Shown here piece after piece: positions 25,157-36,100 of a DNA stretch of 64,000 nt. The translations under genes and the position numbers were made by a program. The notes under the pieces are model-generated. The model searched no databases, was not told the origin of the DNA, and worked only from the letters and a program-made list of their open reading frames with translations. The DNA comes from CAISCU01 sp943361925 (GTDB lineage Bacteria > Bacteroidota > Bacteroidia > UKL13-3): positions 1 through 64,000 of the forward strand of contig CALRIT020000006.1 in assembly GCA_943361925.1 (NCBI GenBank). Direction: 5' to 3'. How positions within the stretch are numbered: the stretch's first letter is position 1; every line of letters starts with the position of its first letter.

Positions 25157-27160
25157 TCAAATATTTTCAACCGATCTAAGCCATAATTTTATATTTTCAT
25201 CCGATTCTACGCTTTGAATTAAGTCTTGAAGATTTTTAATTCCGGGATTATTTAAAGCATTGAGTAATTCCAAATAATTTATTTTTTTGATTTTCCCATC
25301 ATTTCTATTAATACCTTCAAATGAAGTAGTAACAAGCCATGGAGTAACAATAAATTCATCTAGTTTGTAATCTAATCTAAATTTCTTATCATTTATTATT
25401 TTGATTAATTGTTCTCTGCCATGCTCAGATACAATTCGATTCTCCCAATACATATCTGGTAAGTTAACTCTCAAATATGTCCTTTTTACCTGAATTAATA
25501 AAATGTTAGTTTTATCCTTAATTAGCAAATCCGCATCGCCAGCATAAAAATTTGAACCTTTTAGTAATTGAGCGAATAAACCTCTTCTGTTAAACGCTCT
25601 TAAAATTTCTTTTTCAAGGTTTTTAGATTCAGTATTAACGTCTTCCTTTCCCTTGTTTATTGTTAGTTGATTTTGTACAAATGAATAATAAAACTCATTG
25701 TTAGCTATAAACATTGTTGGGCATAAAACAAAATCATCTATAATTAAAAATGGTTGAATAAAAACATCATAATTTACTTTAAACCAATCCTGATTCTTTT
25801 TCAAACTTAACTTATATCCAAATTGATTTATTACATAGTTAAACTCAATATCAGAAATTTGCCAAACTTTTCTTATGCTGTTTTTGAAATCATCAATATG
25901 AATAAAAAATAATGGTTCATTTATAATTCCATTTACTTTAAAATCATGATAAAGTTTCGAAAAGGATTCACTTGGTTTAAAACCTTGTATTATATCATTT
26001 AAAATACGCAGCTCATATCTAATACCACGATTCATTGATAACCCACTTAGTGCGGTTATAACATTAAATAAATCTACATTTTCTGATTTAAACGATTTAA
26101 TCATTGGAAGGTTAAATTTCCTCATTAAATCTAATGTTGCATATTTATTACAAGCTAATTGAAAGTTAATGTTCACATCATTTGGAGACTTCCCAACCGG
26201 AATAAACATTTCTCCTCTTTCAATTGAATCTAAAACAAAATTAGTAGCATTTTGCTGACCTAATATTGTACAAAAAGTATAACGAATACCATCAAGATTC
26301 CAATAATATTCAGAATCATTATCATCTTTTAAAATGAAAGTAGATTCTTCAATATATATTTTGCAAGTTAAATCAAAGGAATATCGATTAAGAATTTGAT
26401 TCTTGAAGTAAATATTTTCAAAACAGAACTCAAGAATTTCATGTATTTCTTTTAGTACAGTTTTATCTTCTATCAAAAATGTATAAGTTTTAGAACTAAA
26501 TCTTTCAATATCACTTTTATTAAGACTTTTTAAATCAGGTCTTTCATCATTTAACATACACTCTATAAAAAAGCTATAAACTTCAGATAATAACTGAATG
26601 GATTGATTATTTGAGCCAATTTGAAATCGTTTCCTTTCTAACCAGACCACAAGTTCATTAAAAATATCCAAGCTATTGATAGCTCTCAAATCATTCTTGT
26701 AAACTGAAATTAAATTTGAAATTCGACCTACCTCATTATACAAATTTGTCCATACCAATAAGTGGTATTGGTCTTCCTTTTTTAATAATAGTTTACTTAT
26801 GTTCGATAATCCAATTTTGGTTGTAAAAACCTGATTAGTCCTGACAATTTCAATAATTTCTTGAGGAGAAATGTTATACATTCTTTGAATAACTGTCTGG
26901 TTCTCAAAAACTGAATATTTGATTTTATCAACTAAAAAATTGATGAATGTTCGATTGCGAATTAATAATTGCAATCTATTATTCGAAAATAAACTTTCCC
27001 AAAAATGAGGAATCGCTGCTTCATTAAGCCAAGACTTTTGGCACACTACATTAACTAACTCTTTAGGCCCTAATTCCCAAAGTATTTCAAATGAACTTTT
27101 AAATTCTAAATTTTCAAAAAGAAGCTCTGCCTCTTTCTTGATTTGTTGTTTGTTTTTCAT
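25157..27160 (-). CDS. Unknown protein with C-terminal PD-(D/E)xK-like nuclease motif
   Basis: This 667-residue protein is not recognised as a whole. The N-terminal 500 residues look alpha-helical and contain no familiar motif. Near residues 535-560 the pattern AGDADLLIKD followed by NILLIQVKRTYL fits the D-x(n)-(E/Q)xK core of restriction-nuclease folds, with Gln in place of the usual Glu. It lies 149 bp after the OLD-type gene on the same strand, so it may be an extra gene of the defence island or a separate unit. The nuclease reading is an inference from one motif. Confidence 0.6.
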   Translation of the reverse strand: MKNKQQIKKEAELLFENLEFKSSFEILWELGPKELVNVVCQKSWLNEAAIPHFWESLFSNNRLQLLIRNRTFINFLVDKIKYSVFENQTVIQRMYNISPQEIIEIVRTNQVFTTKIGLSNISKLLLKKEDQYHLLVWTNLYNEVGRISNLISVYKNDLRAINSLDIFNELVVWLERKRFQIGSNNQSIQLLSEVYSFFIECMLNDERPDLKSLNKSDIERFSSKTYTFLIEDKTVLKEIHEILEFCFENIYFKNQILNRYSFDLTCKIYIEESTFILKDDNDSEYYWNLDGIRYTFCTILGQQNATNFVLDSIERGEMFIPVGKSPNDVNINFQLACNKYATLDLMRKFNLPMIKSFKSENVDLFNVITALSGLSMNRGIRYELRILNDIIQGFKPSESFSKLYHDFKVNGIINEPLFFIHIDDFKNSIRKVWQISDIEFNYVINQFGYKLSLKKNQDWFKVNYDVFIQPFLIIDDFVLCPTMFIANNEFYYSFVQNQLTINKGKEDVNTESKNLEKEILRAFNRRGLFAQLLKGSNFYAGDADLLIKDKTNILLIQVKRTYLRVNLPDMYWENRIVSEHGREQLIKIINDKKFRLDYKLDEFIVTPWLVTTSFEGINRNDGKIKKINYLELLNALNNPGIKNLQDLIQSVESDENIKLWLRSVENI

Positions 27161-27309
27161 AATTCTGGTATTTGTGTTTCGTTATACCGAACAGAATTAT
27201 GACATTCAAAATAAAATAAATAAAAAATAAAAAGCAAATCGAAATTTTTAAAAATAAATTTAAAACTTAAGAACTAAAACAATGCTAGACTTGGAATCGC
27301 GAATTAGAA

Positions 27310-28938
27310 TTACTTTAAATTTAATTCAATATTTTTCAAAATTGATATGTGATCTTTGAAGCATATTTCAAATTCTACTCTTGGTTTATTATTATACCAA
27401 TATACAATAAGATCTTCAAGAAGTTTTCCTTTTCTTTTTTGCTTTTCTAAACCGTTTTTAGAAGTTTTAATTAATTCAATTTCAGATTTAAATTTGGAGG
27501 GAAAATAATCTTCAAAATTTTCCTTTTCAAAATTTAAGAAACATCTTGAATCCCAATTTTTAAATTTTAATTTTAATTCATTAGTGATTTTTTTACCGGC
27601 AATATCTCCATCTGTTACTACCCATGCTTTTTTTTGAAATTTAGGGTCGGTATGTAGGTAAACAAAAAGCGAAAGGTATGTAGAAAATTTTGTTTCAATA
27701 TCATTAACACCCATTGCAGAAATGGTTTTAAGTTTATTATTTAAACTAGGGACAAATTCAGGTATTAAAACTTCTCTAATTAGTCTTTCCACGGTTGATT
27801 CCTCTAAAATTAAAAACGCATGATTAAACTCGAAATCAAAAAAATCATATCCAAGTTTTTGTAAAATATCTCTTCTTTCATTGGGATTATTGGCAACTAA
27901 TTTAATTTTTGATACAGGAAGATTAAATCCATTATTTGTTTCATTTGGGATTTCTGTTTCTAACCAGAAAATTTTCGAATCTGGGTTTTGTCCCAATAAT
28001 TTTAACACCAAACTCGAATGTGTTGATATAATAAATTGATTCTTCTTTGATTTTTCAATAATCAAATGGAGCATAGCCTTTAAAGCCTCTGGATGAATAT
28101 CATTTTCAAGTTCTTCAATTATAAAAAGTTTATTGTCCTCCATTAATGAGTTAACAATTAATCCCAAGATATTTACGACTCCTTCACCCATTGATTGGAT
28201 AGGTATTTGGCTATTTTGACTAGTGTAAATACCTAAATTAATCTGATTACTATTATCACTAGAAATTACACCAGGTATAAAACCGAGAATTTGCCTACAA
28301 AGATCATTGTACTTAGGATTTTGGGGATGAGAAGGAGCTGTTATTTTAAGAACTCTTGCGGCAAAATTTCTTAAATCTCCATTTATTCTATTAGTTTCAA
28401 CTTTGTTAGATTGCGAATCATAATAGTTTCCCTTTCTCCTACTCAAAAATGGAATTAAGAAAAATCCCTCATTTTCTAAATCTTTAAATCGTTTAAACTT
28501 TTTCGACAAATCATGTTTAAAACCTTCTTCATCTACCAAATTAATTTTTTCATATATTGTTTTTTCATGCCATGAATTTGAATTGTAAATATAAAAATCT
28601 TCATTGGATTCGTTTTTAGAATAAACGCCAAATGCCAAACTTTGTTGCTCTTCAAACTCTAATCCATTCTCATTTAAATTCGAATTGAACTCAGCATTTA
28701 ATAATAAATTATCCTTACTTTTAATATCAGAAAAGTGATAATATATTCTTCCATAATCTTGTCCATTTTGAATATCTTCTTTCCTAATTGAATAATTTTG
28801 CAAATTAAGAATAGAGGAAATTATAGTTGATTTACCCGAATTATTCTTACCAGTTAATATATTAATTGAATTTGAAAATTCAATTTCTGTTTTATTAAAT
28901 CCTCGGATATTAATTAATTCTATTGATTTTAATTTCAT
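27310..28938 (-). CDS. OLD-family ATPase with TOPRIM nuclease domain
   Basis: This 542-residue protein has an ABC/SMC-like ATPase head: Walker A GKNNSGKST (30-38), a signature-like SMGEGVVNI region, Walker B LFIIEELENDIHPEA and the H-loop IISTHSS. After it comes a TOPRIM domain with LILEESTVERLI (acidic Glu) and VVTDGDIAGKK (DxD-like metal site). This is the OLD (overcoming lysogenisation defect) nuclease design, also used by GajA. No UvrD-like GajB partner is present, so it is not Gabija. It starts 11 bp after the PD-(D/E)xK/DUF5655 gene; the two may work as a pair at the end of the restriction operon. Confidence 0.85.
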   Translation of the reverse strand: MKLKSIELINIRGFNKTEIEFSNSINILTGKNNSGKSTIISSILNLQNYSIRKEDIQNGQDYGRIYYHFSDIKSKDNLLLNAEFNSNLNENGLEFEEQQSLAFGVYSKNESNEDFYIYNSNSWHEKTIYEKINLVDEEGFKHDLSKKFKRFKDLENEGFFLIPFLSRRKGNYYDSQSNKVETNRINGDLRNFAARVLKITAPSHPQNPKYNDLCRQILGFIPGVISSDNSNQINLGIYTSQNSQIPIQSMGEGVVNILGLIVNSLMEDNKLFIIEELENDIHPEALKAMLHLIIEKSKKNQFIISTHSSLVLKLLGQNPDSKIFWLETEIPNETNNGFNLPVSKIKLVANNPNERRDILQKLGYDFFDFEFNHAFLILEESTVERLIREVLIPEFVPSLNNKLKTISAMGVNDIETKFSTYLSLFVYLHTDPKFQKKAWVVTDGDIAGKKITNELKLKFKNWDSRCFLNFEKENFEDYFPSKFKSEIELIKTSKNGLEKQKRKGKLLEDLIVYWYNNKPRVEFEICFKDHISILKNIELNLK

Positions 28939-28949
28939 TTAATTTTACA

Positions 28950-29873
28950 CTAATTTAATTCATTTATTTGAATTGATTGTTTAATTAAACTCATGATATA
29001 CTCTAAATCATTATCTGTTTCAACCTGTATCTGATAATCTCCATTACCCCAATGCCCTTTTTCTGAAACATCTTCAGCTAAATGTTTGGGATCATCTAAC
29101 TTTCCTTTTTTTAGGTTTATCCATATTTTAAGTGAGTTTTTCAAAATGCATATATCAGTAAAAATTTTACTTTCTTTACGAAAACCAATTTCCATTTTCT
29201 TGGGTTTAATTTCAATATCATCAGCCAATTGCAAAACACCTTGTTTGAATTTCTGATAGAGTTCTGCAATGATTTCTGTTGACTTTTGAATATGATCTTC
29301 TTCTGTGTAAACTTTTATTTCTTCAGATACTTTTTTAAGAGCTTCTTTATTTTGTGTTAAAGGCTTAATACTTTCTGCAGAACTTGTTTTTTTTATTTGT
29401 TTGATAATAATGGAATTATTTTCAAACTGTTTTACTTCCCATAATTCAATTGCTAAATCTTTAAAGTTTGTTGCGAGAACTTGGTTTTCGGTAAAATTTG
29501 TTGAAACAAAAGCAACCCTAGTCTGACTCCAATCTACATCTTCTCTTTTCATATTTTGATTCAAACTTTCATTGTACTCTATAATAAAATCAGCTTTATT
29601 TTCTAACATCAAACTAAGGTATGTAAAGCCCTGATCTACAACACTGATGTTTTTATCTCTTTTATATTCTATTATAATGAAGGCTCTTGCTTGCGAATCA
29701 TAAGCCAACGTATCTATTCGCTTGTTTTTAATAGCAAACTCACTTTTAACCAAAATAAGTCCCATTATTCCAAAAAGGTTATTTTCAAAGACTTTTTGAA
29801 TATCTTTTTCCAATTTAAATGGTTTTTCTTTTACCTCTTTGAGTTTACCAATATTATTTATAAATAAGGCCAT
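28950..29873 (-). CDS. PD-(D/E)xK nuclease-like protein with C-terminal DUF5655 domain
   Basis: This 307-residue protein has an N-terminal half with a nuclease-like core: D54 in KRIDTLAYD and E69-x-K71 in FIIIEYKRD, spaced as in PD-(D/E)xK enzymes. The C-terminal 110 residues (EIKPKKMEIGFRKESKIFTD, then KIWINLKKGKLDDP) match the DUF5655 type, often described as a predicted transport protein but found with nucleases. It lies 14 bp after hsdR and 11 bp before the OLD gene. A DNA-cutting or DNA-end-sensing role is likely; transport is not. Confidence 0.75.
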   Translation of the reverse strand: MALFINNIGKLKEVKEKPFKLEKDIQKVFENNLFGIMGLILVKSEFAIKNKRIDTLAYDSQARAFIIIEYKRDKNISVVDQGFTYLSLMLENKADFIIEYNESLNQNMKREDVDWSQTRVAFVSTNFTENQVLATNFKDLAIELWEVKQFENNSIIIKQIKKTSSAESIKPLTQNKEALKKVSEEIKVYTEEDHIQKSTEIIAELYQKFKQGVLQLADDIEIKPKKMEIGFRKESKIFTDICILKNSLKIWINLKKGKLDDPKHLAEDVSEKGHWGNGDYQIQVETDNDLEYIMSLIKQSIQINELN

Positions 29874-29887
29874 AATTATTATAATTA

Positions 29888-32800
29888 TCAGGCATACGCC
29901 CTATAGTTTTCGTTTTGCGCAATTGAAATAAAATGATCAAATACTATATCACATTTGTGACTATATAAGGCTCTATCATAGCTAGCCGGCAAGGTTTCAT
30001 CTAAGACCTTTTTAATAGCTGTTTGAACTTGAAGCCTCGTTTGTGAATCTTTATACCAATCTGTAATTAGTACAGTTGGCTTCTCATCTTTTAATTTATG
30101 TAACAAGTTCTTTGCAGATAATTTAACTTTTTGCTCCTCGTCTTTAGTTAAATTCTCTTTCTTAATTAAATCAAATATTTCAAGTTCATTTTCAGTCAAT
30201 CCTTCTCTTGCAGCCCTCATTTCTTCCTCTCGCATTTTTTCTACAAAATCAACTAAATCGTTAAAATAATTTTCGTTGCTTGAATTTCCGGAATTATATC
30301 GGTCAATGATTTCTTGTAATTTCTGAGCAAAGCCAATTCGAGTGATATTCCGCTCCATCATCTTTGTTAACTTATCTGATATAAATGCTCTTAAGTCAGA
30401 TATTTCAATATTTTTGTGTGGAGCCTCTTTAAATTCTTCCCTTAACTTTTCAATATTCAATTTACTTAAATCAATTTGTTTCCATGCTGTGATTTTATAA
30501 CCATTTCTATCTAATGAAATGGTTTCTGCATTAGAAAAAGGAATAACTTCTTTTTCCTGTGCAACAATGCTATCATCCAACAATTGTCCTATACGTCTTT
30601 TAGCACTGTCTAAATTTCCTCTATCAGCTTTGCCATCAATTACCTCTCTTAGGTAATGTATTATGGCTGCCAGAGGAAACTCATTCCTGCGACCCATTAT
30701 TTCAGGTTTACAAGCTTCATACAATGCTTCAATGGTATTATCATAGACTACAAACTGTTTTCTATGGTCTTCAATTGCAATTAGAGTATCCGCAAATTCA
30801 TCAAATAGACTCAGTTTACTGAAAATCACTTTTGATTCTTTGATTTGATTTAAATCAACACCTATGTTTAAACACCATTCAAAACATTCATTTATAGCAT
30901 CATTCAATAATTTATACAAGTCGTCTTTTCCTTGAACTGGAGTATTTTGCCCTCCTCCTTCACCCTTGCCAACAGAGCCGCCTCCATAAGAAGCAAAAGC
31001 TTTCTTTAGATTGCGAAATACATTGTAATAATCTACTATTAAACCGTTTTTTTTGGGTTTCTCGTATATTAAATAATCAGTAACCCTATTGGCTCTTGCA
31101 ATGGTTTGCATGAGTGTATGGTCTTTCATTGGTTTATCCAAATAAAGGGTTGAAATTGTTGGAGCGTCAAAACCAGTAAGCCACATGCTACAAACAAAAA
31201 CTAATTTTAAAGGGTCTTTGGGTTCTTTAAATTTACTTTCTAAATCTTTACCATTATCATCGGCAGACAATAACCTTTTTCTATGTGTTTTAATATCTAA
31301 ACCTTCTTTCTCAAATTTTTCAACTTCACCAGCTTCCTCACTTACGATAACTGCCATATCTGTTTTACGCATCCACTCTAAAGTCTTTTTCAATGCCTCT
31401 TTTACTTCCGGGTCGTTTTCTTCTTTAATTTGACGTTGAATGTTACGCTTTTCTTCTTCCCATAATCGTTTAACTTTATCGTACATTTTTACAGCGGTAA
31501 ATTTGTCAATGGTAATGACCATGCCCTTACCAAGATAACCTCTGCGAGGAAAATGGTATACAATATCTTTTGCAATTGTTTCCAGTCGGCTATCTCTTTT
31601 TACAACATTTAATTCATTTGCAAACTCTCTTTCCAATTTTATTTGCTGTTCATCTGTTAGATTTTCATCACTAACAATATCAGCTAAGTCATCATCTATT
31701 TCGTCATTTTGAAGTAATACCTCTGGAACCCTTTTATCGTAAAAAAGCTTAACAGTTGCACCATCATCAATACTTTGTTTGAAATTATATTCTGAAACAT
31801 TTTCTCCAAACCATTCATGTGTCAACTTTTGACTTCCCAAAAGTGGAGTTCCAGTAAATGCCATGTATTGAGCGTTTGGCAAGCCGGTACGCATGTTTTC
31901 TGCAAGGTCCTTGTATTGAGTTCTGTGTGCCTCGTCAATAATGACAATTATATCGTTTCGAAGTGACAATATTGGATATGCTTTCCCTTTGGGATAACGA
32001 AACTTTTGTATCAGAGTAAAAACATATCGAGTATTGGTTTGAAGCATTGCTCTGAGATCTTCACTGTCTTTGGGCCTACATTTTGTATCTTTAGTGAATG
32101 CACCAGCTCCCAGGAAATTTCGGTATATTTGACCGTCTAAATCATCTCTGTCAGTTACAATAAGAAAAGTATAATTGCCTGTAAATTTCCTGAAAACTTT
32201 ACGTGCAAAGAAAATCATACTATAACTTTTACCACTACCTTGTGTATGCCAGAAAACACCTAACTTACCTTTGTTTTCAGTATCAGTACCAGAAGCATCG
32301 TGTTCTAAACGATTTGAGAAATTACTTACAGCATTGTTTACTCCAAGGAACTGGTGGTTCTTTGCAGCAATCTTAACAACATCATTGTAATAGAGAATGA
32401 AATTTTCTACATAATCAAGTAGCCTTTGTTTTTCACAAAGACCTAATATGGCATAATCTAAACTTACACCATATTGTTTAATACGTTTAATATCAGGCTC
32501 TTCGTTTTCTTTCTCTGCTCTTAGCCAGTAAAAAAAGTGTTCAAAGCCTGAATTATAACTACCCACTTTTGTTTCCAAACCATTGCTGAGTATACATATC
32601 GCATTGTAATGAAATAGCAAGGGAATATCTTTTCGATAATTAACCAAATTATCACTGTAAGCATTTTGGAGTGGGATATTGCTGTTTTTAAGTTCAATAA
32701 AAATGATAGGCAAACCATTCACAAATACTATTAAATCTGGTCTTCTGCGAATAAATTGACCTTGAATCCACAATTGGGATACGACCAAGTAATCGTTTTT

Positions 32801-33163
32801 TGTCTTATCATTAAAATCAATTACTTTAACAGTAGTAGGTTCTTTGCGTCCTTGAGCATTATTAACTTCAACCTGAACTCCATTCTTAATTAGACCATAT
32901 GCTTCTTTATTTGCCATCAGGTCACTTTTATCTAATCTTGTTTGGCAAAGCTGCTCATAAGCTTCTTCTATAGCTGTATCGGGTAATGTTGGATTTAATT
33001 CAATTAACTTCTTCCTAAGTAATGGTTTAATAATGACTTCTCTTTCATTCAAACGACCAGTTAAGTCCTTGTCAATACAATTTAAATGCCTGTACCCAAG
33101 TTTATGGACAAACACTTCTATTGTTGCTTTTTCTATTTGATCTTCTGAAATATAATTTGCCAT
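29888..33163 (-). CDS. hsdR: Type I restriction enzyme, restriction/translocase subunit
   Basis: This is a 1091-residue HsdR. The nuclease core is D143 (RPDLIVFVNG) with E157-x-K159 (IIFIELK). The motor follows with Walker A GSGKSYS (about 310), DEAH box IIDEAHRTQ, motif III AFTGTPL and a second RecA lobe (LVFVCSMWLTGFDAPTISTL, then QTIARANR). The C-terminal helical region binds the methylase. It cuts DNA at random after ATP-driven translocation when recognition sites are unmethylated. It is separated from hsdS by six genes, yet all intergenic spaces are a few bases, so it remains in the operon. Confidence 0.95.
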   Translation of the reverse strand: MANYISEDQIEKATIEVFVHKLGYRHLNCIDKDLTGRLNEREVIIKPLLRKKLIELNPTLPDTAIEEAYEQLCQTRLDKSDLMANKEAYGLIKNGVQVEVNNAQGRKEPTTVKVIDFNDKTKNDYLVVSQLWIQGQFIRRRPDLIVFVNGLPIIFIELKNSNIPLQNAYSDNLVNYRKDIPLLFHYNAICILSNGLETKVGSYNSGFEHFFYWLRAEKENEEPDIKRIKQYGVSLDYAILGLCEKQRLLDYVENFILYYNDVVKIAAKNHQFLGVNNAVSNFSNRLEHDASGTDTENKGKLGVFWHTQGSGKSYSMIFFARKVFRKFTGNYTFLIVTDRDDLDGQIYRNFLGAGAFTKDTKCRPKDSEDLRAMLQTNTRYVFTLIQKFRYPKGKAYPILSLRNDIIVIIDEAHRTQYKDLAENMRTGLPNAQYMAFTGTPLLGSQKLTHEWFGENVSEYNFKQSIDDGATVKLFYDKRVPEVLLQNDEIDDDLADIVSDENLTDEQQIKLEREFANELNVVKRDSRLETIAKDIVYHFPRRGYLGKGMVITIDKFTAVKMYDKVKRLWEEEKRNIQRQIKEENDPEVKEALKKTLEWMRKTDMAVIVSEEAGEVEKFEKEGLDIKTHRKRLLSADDNGKDLESKFKEPKDPLKLVFVCSMWLTGFDAPTISTLYLDKPMKDHTLMQTIARANRVTDYLIYEKPKKNGLIVDYYNVFRNLKKAFASYGGGSVGKGEGGGQNTPVQGKDDLYKLLNDAINECFEWCLNIGVDLNQIKESKVIFSKLSLFDEFADTLIAIEDHRKQFVVYDNTIEALYEACKPEIMGRRNEFPLAAIIHYLREVIDGKADRGNLDSAKRRIGQLLDDSIVAQEKEVIPFSNAETISLDRNGYKITAWKQIDLSKLNIEKLREEFKEAPHKNIEISDLRAFISDKLTKMMERNITRIGFAQKLQEIIDRYNSGNSSNENYFNDLVDFVEKMREEEMRAAREGLTENELEIFDLIKKENLTKDEEQKVKLSAKNLLHKLKDEKPTVLITDWYKDSQTRLQVQTAIKKVLDETLPASYDRALYSHKCDIVFDHFISIAQNENYRAYA

Positions 33164-33164
33164 A

Positions 33165-36100
33165 TTAAGAAAATTTAATTGGGCTCAAGTTTATAATTAA
33201 TTTATCTAATTCTTTTATTAGCTCATCATTTAAACCTGACTCCTGAAGGGATTCTATCAATTCCTGTTGTCTTGGTTGACCAAATGTTAATCGGTAAAAT
33301 GTAAGTATTTTTATTAGATTATTGAATTTCTCAATGTCTTGGCTGAAGGGATACAAAGGTACAAATCTTTCAATTTTTATATCACTCAATGTTTCTGTAT
33401 GCCAGTATGGTACTAAATCACATGGAAACCTAGCCTGTTTTTTTTCATTTTCAGCATATTTAAAAAGGTCTTTCCAAATATTATTTTGGGTATTTTTATA
33501 TACTATTTGATTTCTATATTTATTTGCCAAATTGAGCCTAATTACAAGACCTTGATAGCGGTTTATTCTGCCTTCCCTTTGCTCAAAATCAATTGGATTT
33601 GAAGGCAAATTCCAATGAAATATTTTCTTACAATACAAATGAAAATCCAAGCCCTCTTGACCAATTGATGTTGAAGCCAACACAAATGGTCTAAAAGGTG
33701 AATTAAAGGCTTGACGAATATTTATTTGTCGGCCAGCGCCTTGAGCAATGTTTATTTTTTGAGTACCAAAGTCAACTGCATAATGTGATCTAATTGTTCT
33801 GCGTTTAATTGCTTCTTTGTGGGGGTCTTTAATTAACTCATTTATATCCTCAATTTCGTGACCTGATGATCTTACAGAAAGAATATCTGAAATAAAGTCA
33901 CTTAACTCATTAGTTGATTGAATATTTTCACCATTTATTAGTAGATACACAAATTCATCAAGCATTGCCTGTATATTACCATCAATCATGTATCGTAATA
34001 CTCGTTCCCAATAATCCCCATTCATTGTATGTAACCTTACAATAGCAATACTTTCTGGTTTATTGAACATAGTAAGAAAAGCCGAACTCACATTAAAAGC
34101 AGCATCAAATAAATCATTTGACAATTCTTTGTATCTTCTTTGGCTTCTCAAATAACAAATTGCTGGTGAACCAATGGAAAGCTCAGCCATGTGTTCACTA
34201 ATTATTTCCATTTGCTCATTGCTTAGTTTCCCAGCAGCGATTGGTGAATGGCTGAAAAAAGAAGTTTTTGCCAATTCAAAATGTATTTTTTTACCATTAC
34301 TCTCATCCTTGTCTGTGCCAAAATTTTCAGCATCAATCGAAAGTTCTGATGGCGGTAATCCTTCAGATAGCCATTCTGTTAGCACCTTATTGTCTTCACT
34401 TGCTTTATCTAATAAGAGAGGACCCAACCAGTACCACTTTTGCCAGTCACCTTCACCACTTACATATTGATTAAGATTAAGTCTTTTGAAAGTAGCCATC
34501 AACTGGCTCTTTATTTCAGCTTTGATTTGTTGTACTGATTTTTTCTCTGCAATATTTATTGCGGGGTCATACAAATTGGCAAGAAACAGGCAAGGATAAG
34601 AAAGAATGAAATTATTCATTTGCTGAGGTTCCTGTTCCTCTTTTAAAACCTTGAATGTAAACTGTGGCCTTGGTGATCTTCTTTTTTGAAAGTAATACGG
34701 TTTAAAATTCTCTTTCTCCTTTTTCTCTCTGTCAGAAATTGATTTCGGATTGCCAATTGAAAGCCGTTCGGCCTCATACGAAACCAATGATGCCACCATA
34801 CGAGGAACTAATTTCCAAGATGAAAAAATTAATGTTTTAGAATACCCCCAGCTATCTTTGAAAGCACCATCTAATTCATAGTATGGAATGGAAGGGGGAA
34901 TCCACAAATATTTCCATCCCTGTTTTTTAAGGGATTTTATCATGTCTAATTTGGTCTCTTCACTAATTAATAATTCTTGTATTTTTTGTACGGTCACATT
35001 CTCATTAAAAATTAAATTCTCGGAAGAAGGGTTGCTAAATAACACTTTAGCTATCTGAAATTCATTTACTAAAATTGATGATTTGGAAACAGTTCCCATT
35101 AGTGTTTCATCTAACAATAAACGGAGCTTAGCATTGGGAGATTTCTTTGCATTAGGCGGAATTAGTGGTTTGTAATTATTAATATTTTTTAAATTTACCC
35201 AACCATGCCTTGAATGCTTTAATAATTCAACAAGTTTTGGATCGTGATTGATTAAGCTTCTGATTTTGTCTTTATGCTTATAATTATCTAAGAATGATAA
35301 GGCAAAAGGACAAGACTTTACATATTCTAAGGGAACAGGTAGTGATGTTTTGTGATCCTTATTAAGAAATAAGGTAATCTGGTCTAAAACAATAAAATCA
35401 TTGATGTCTTCGAGTTGAATGGAAATAGGTTTATTTACATGTTTTATTAGTGTATCTCTGTCGTTTGAAGCAAGCAACTTTTCTGTTCTAACAATGCTGG
35501 TGCGGTAAAGGGTTTCTAATTTGTTTTTCAATTCAATTGCACTTTGCATTTGAGCATCCAACGTATCCGGATGTCGTAAAAAGCCAAATAATGCTTTACG
35601 ATCTTGTTCATATTCTTTCCAAAATTCAGCCGTTTTATCTGCCATCAGAAACTGTAGAACGGCAATAAATTCATTGTAATGAACCTCTCCATTAAATTCA
35701 TCAAAATCATTTGTGAAAGGTTTAAATGGTGTAGCAGATAGCATTAGGATTTTAGAATCTTCAAATGAAAATATATCTCTAGCCAACTGAATTGCAGGAC
35801 TTACTTCTCCCTGGTCGTCTTCTTCGTTATTACCTGTTTTGTCAATTAATTTCTTATAGCGCTGAAATTCATCAAGGATAAAAACATCAGCTTGTAAAAA
35901 CTCTAAGCAAACTCTTGATAAAAGGAATCGCAATGAGCTGATTAATTCTTTACTAAAGTTATGGTTAGAATTCTTACGAATACCCAATTTACAAAGATTT
36001 TTTAGTAATGTCCAATATTTAACCGGATACCCAATCCCTGCAGCACTAAATGATTTAGGTAAATCTTCAGGTTTTACAATTGTTTTATCCAATGCCTTTT

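Noticed and set aside
27310..28938. Gabija GajA
   Set aside because: The ATPase-TOPRIM plan is similar, but there is no UvrD-like GajB gene next to it; the neighbour is a DUF5655 protein.
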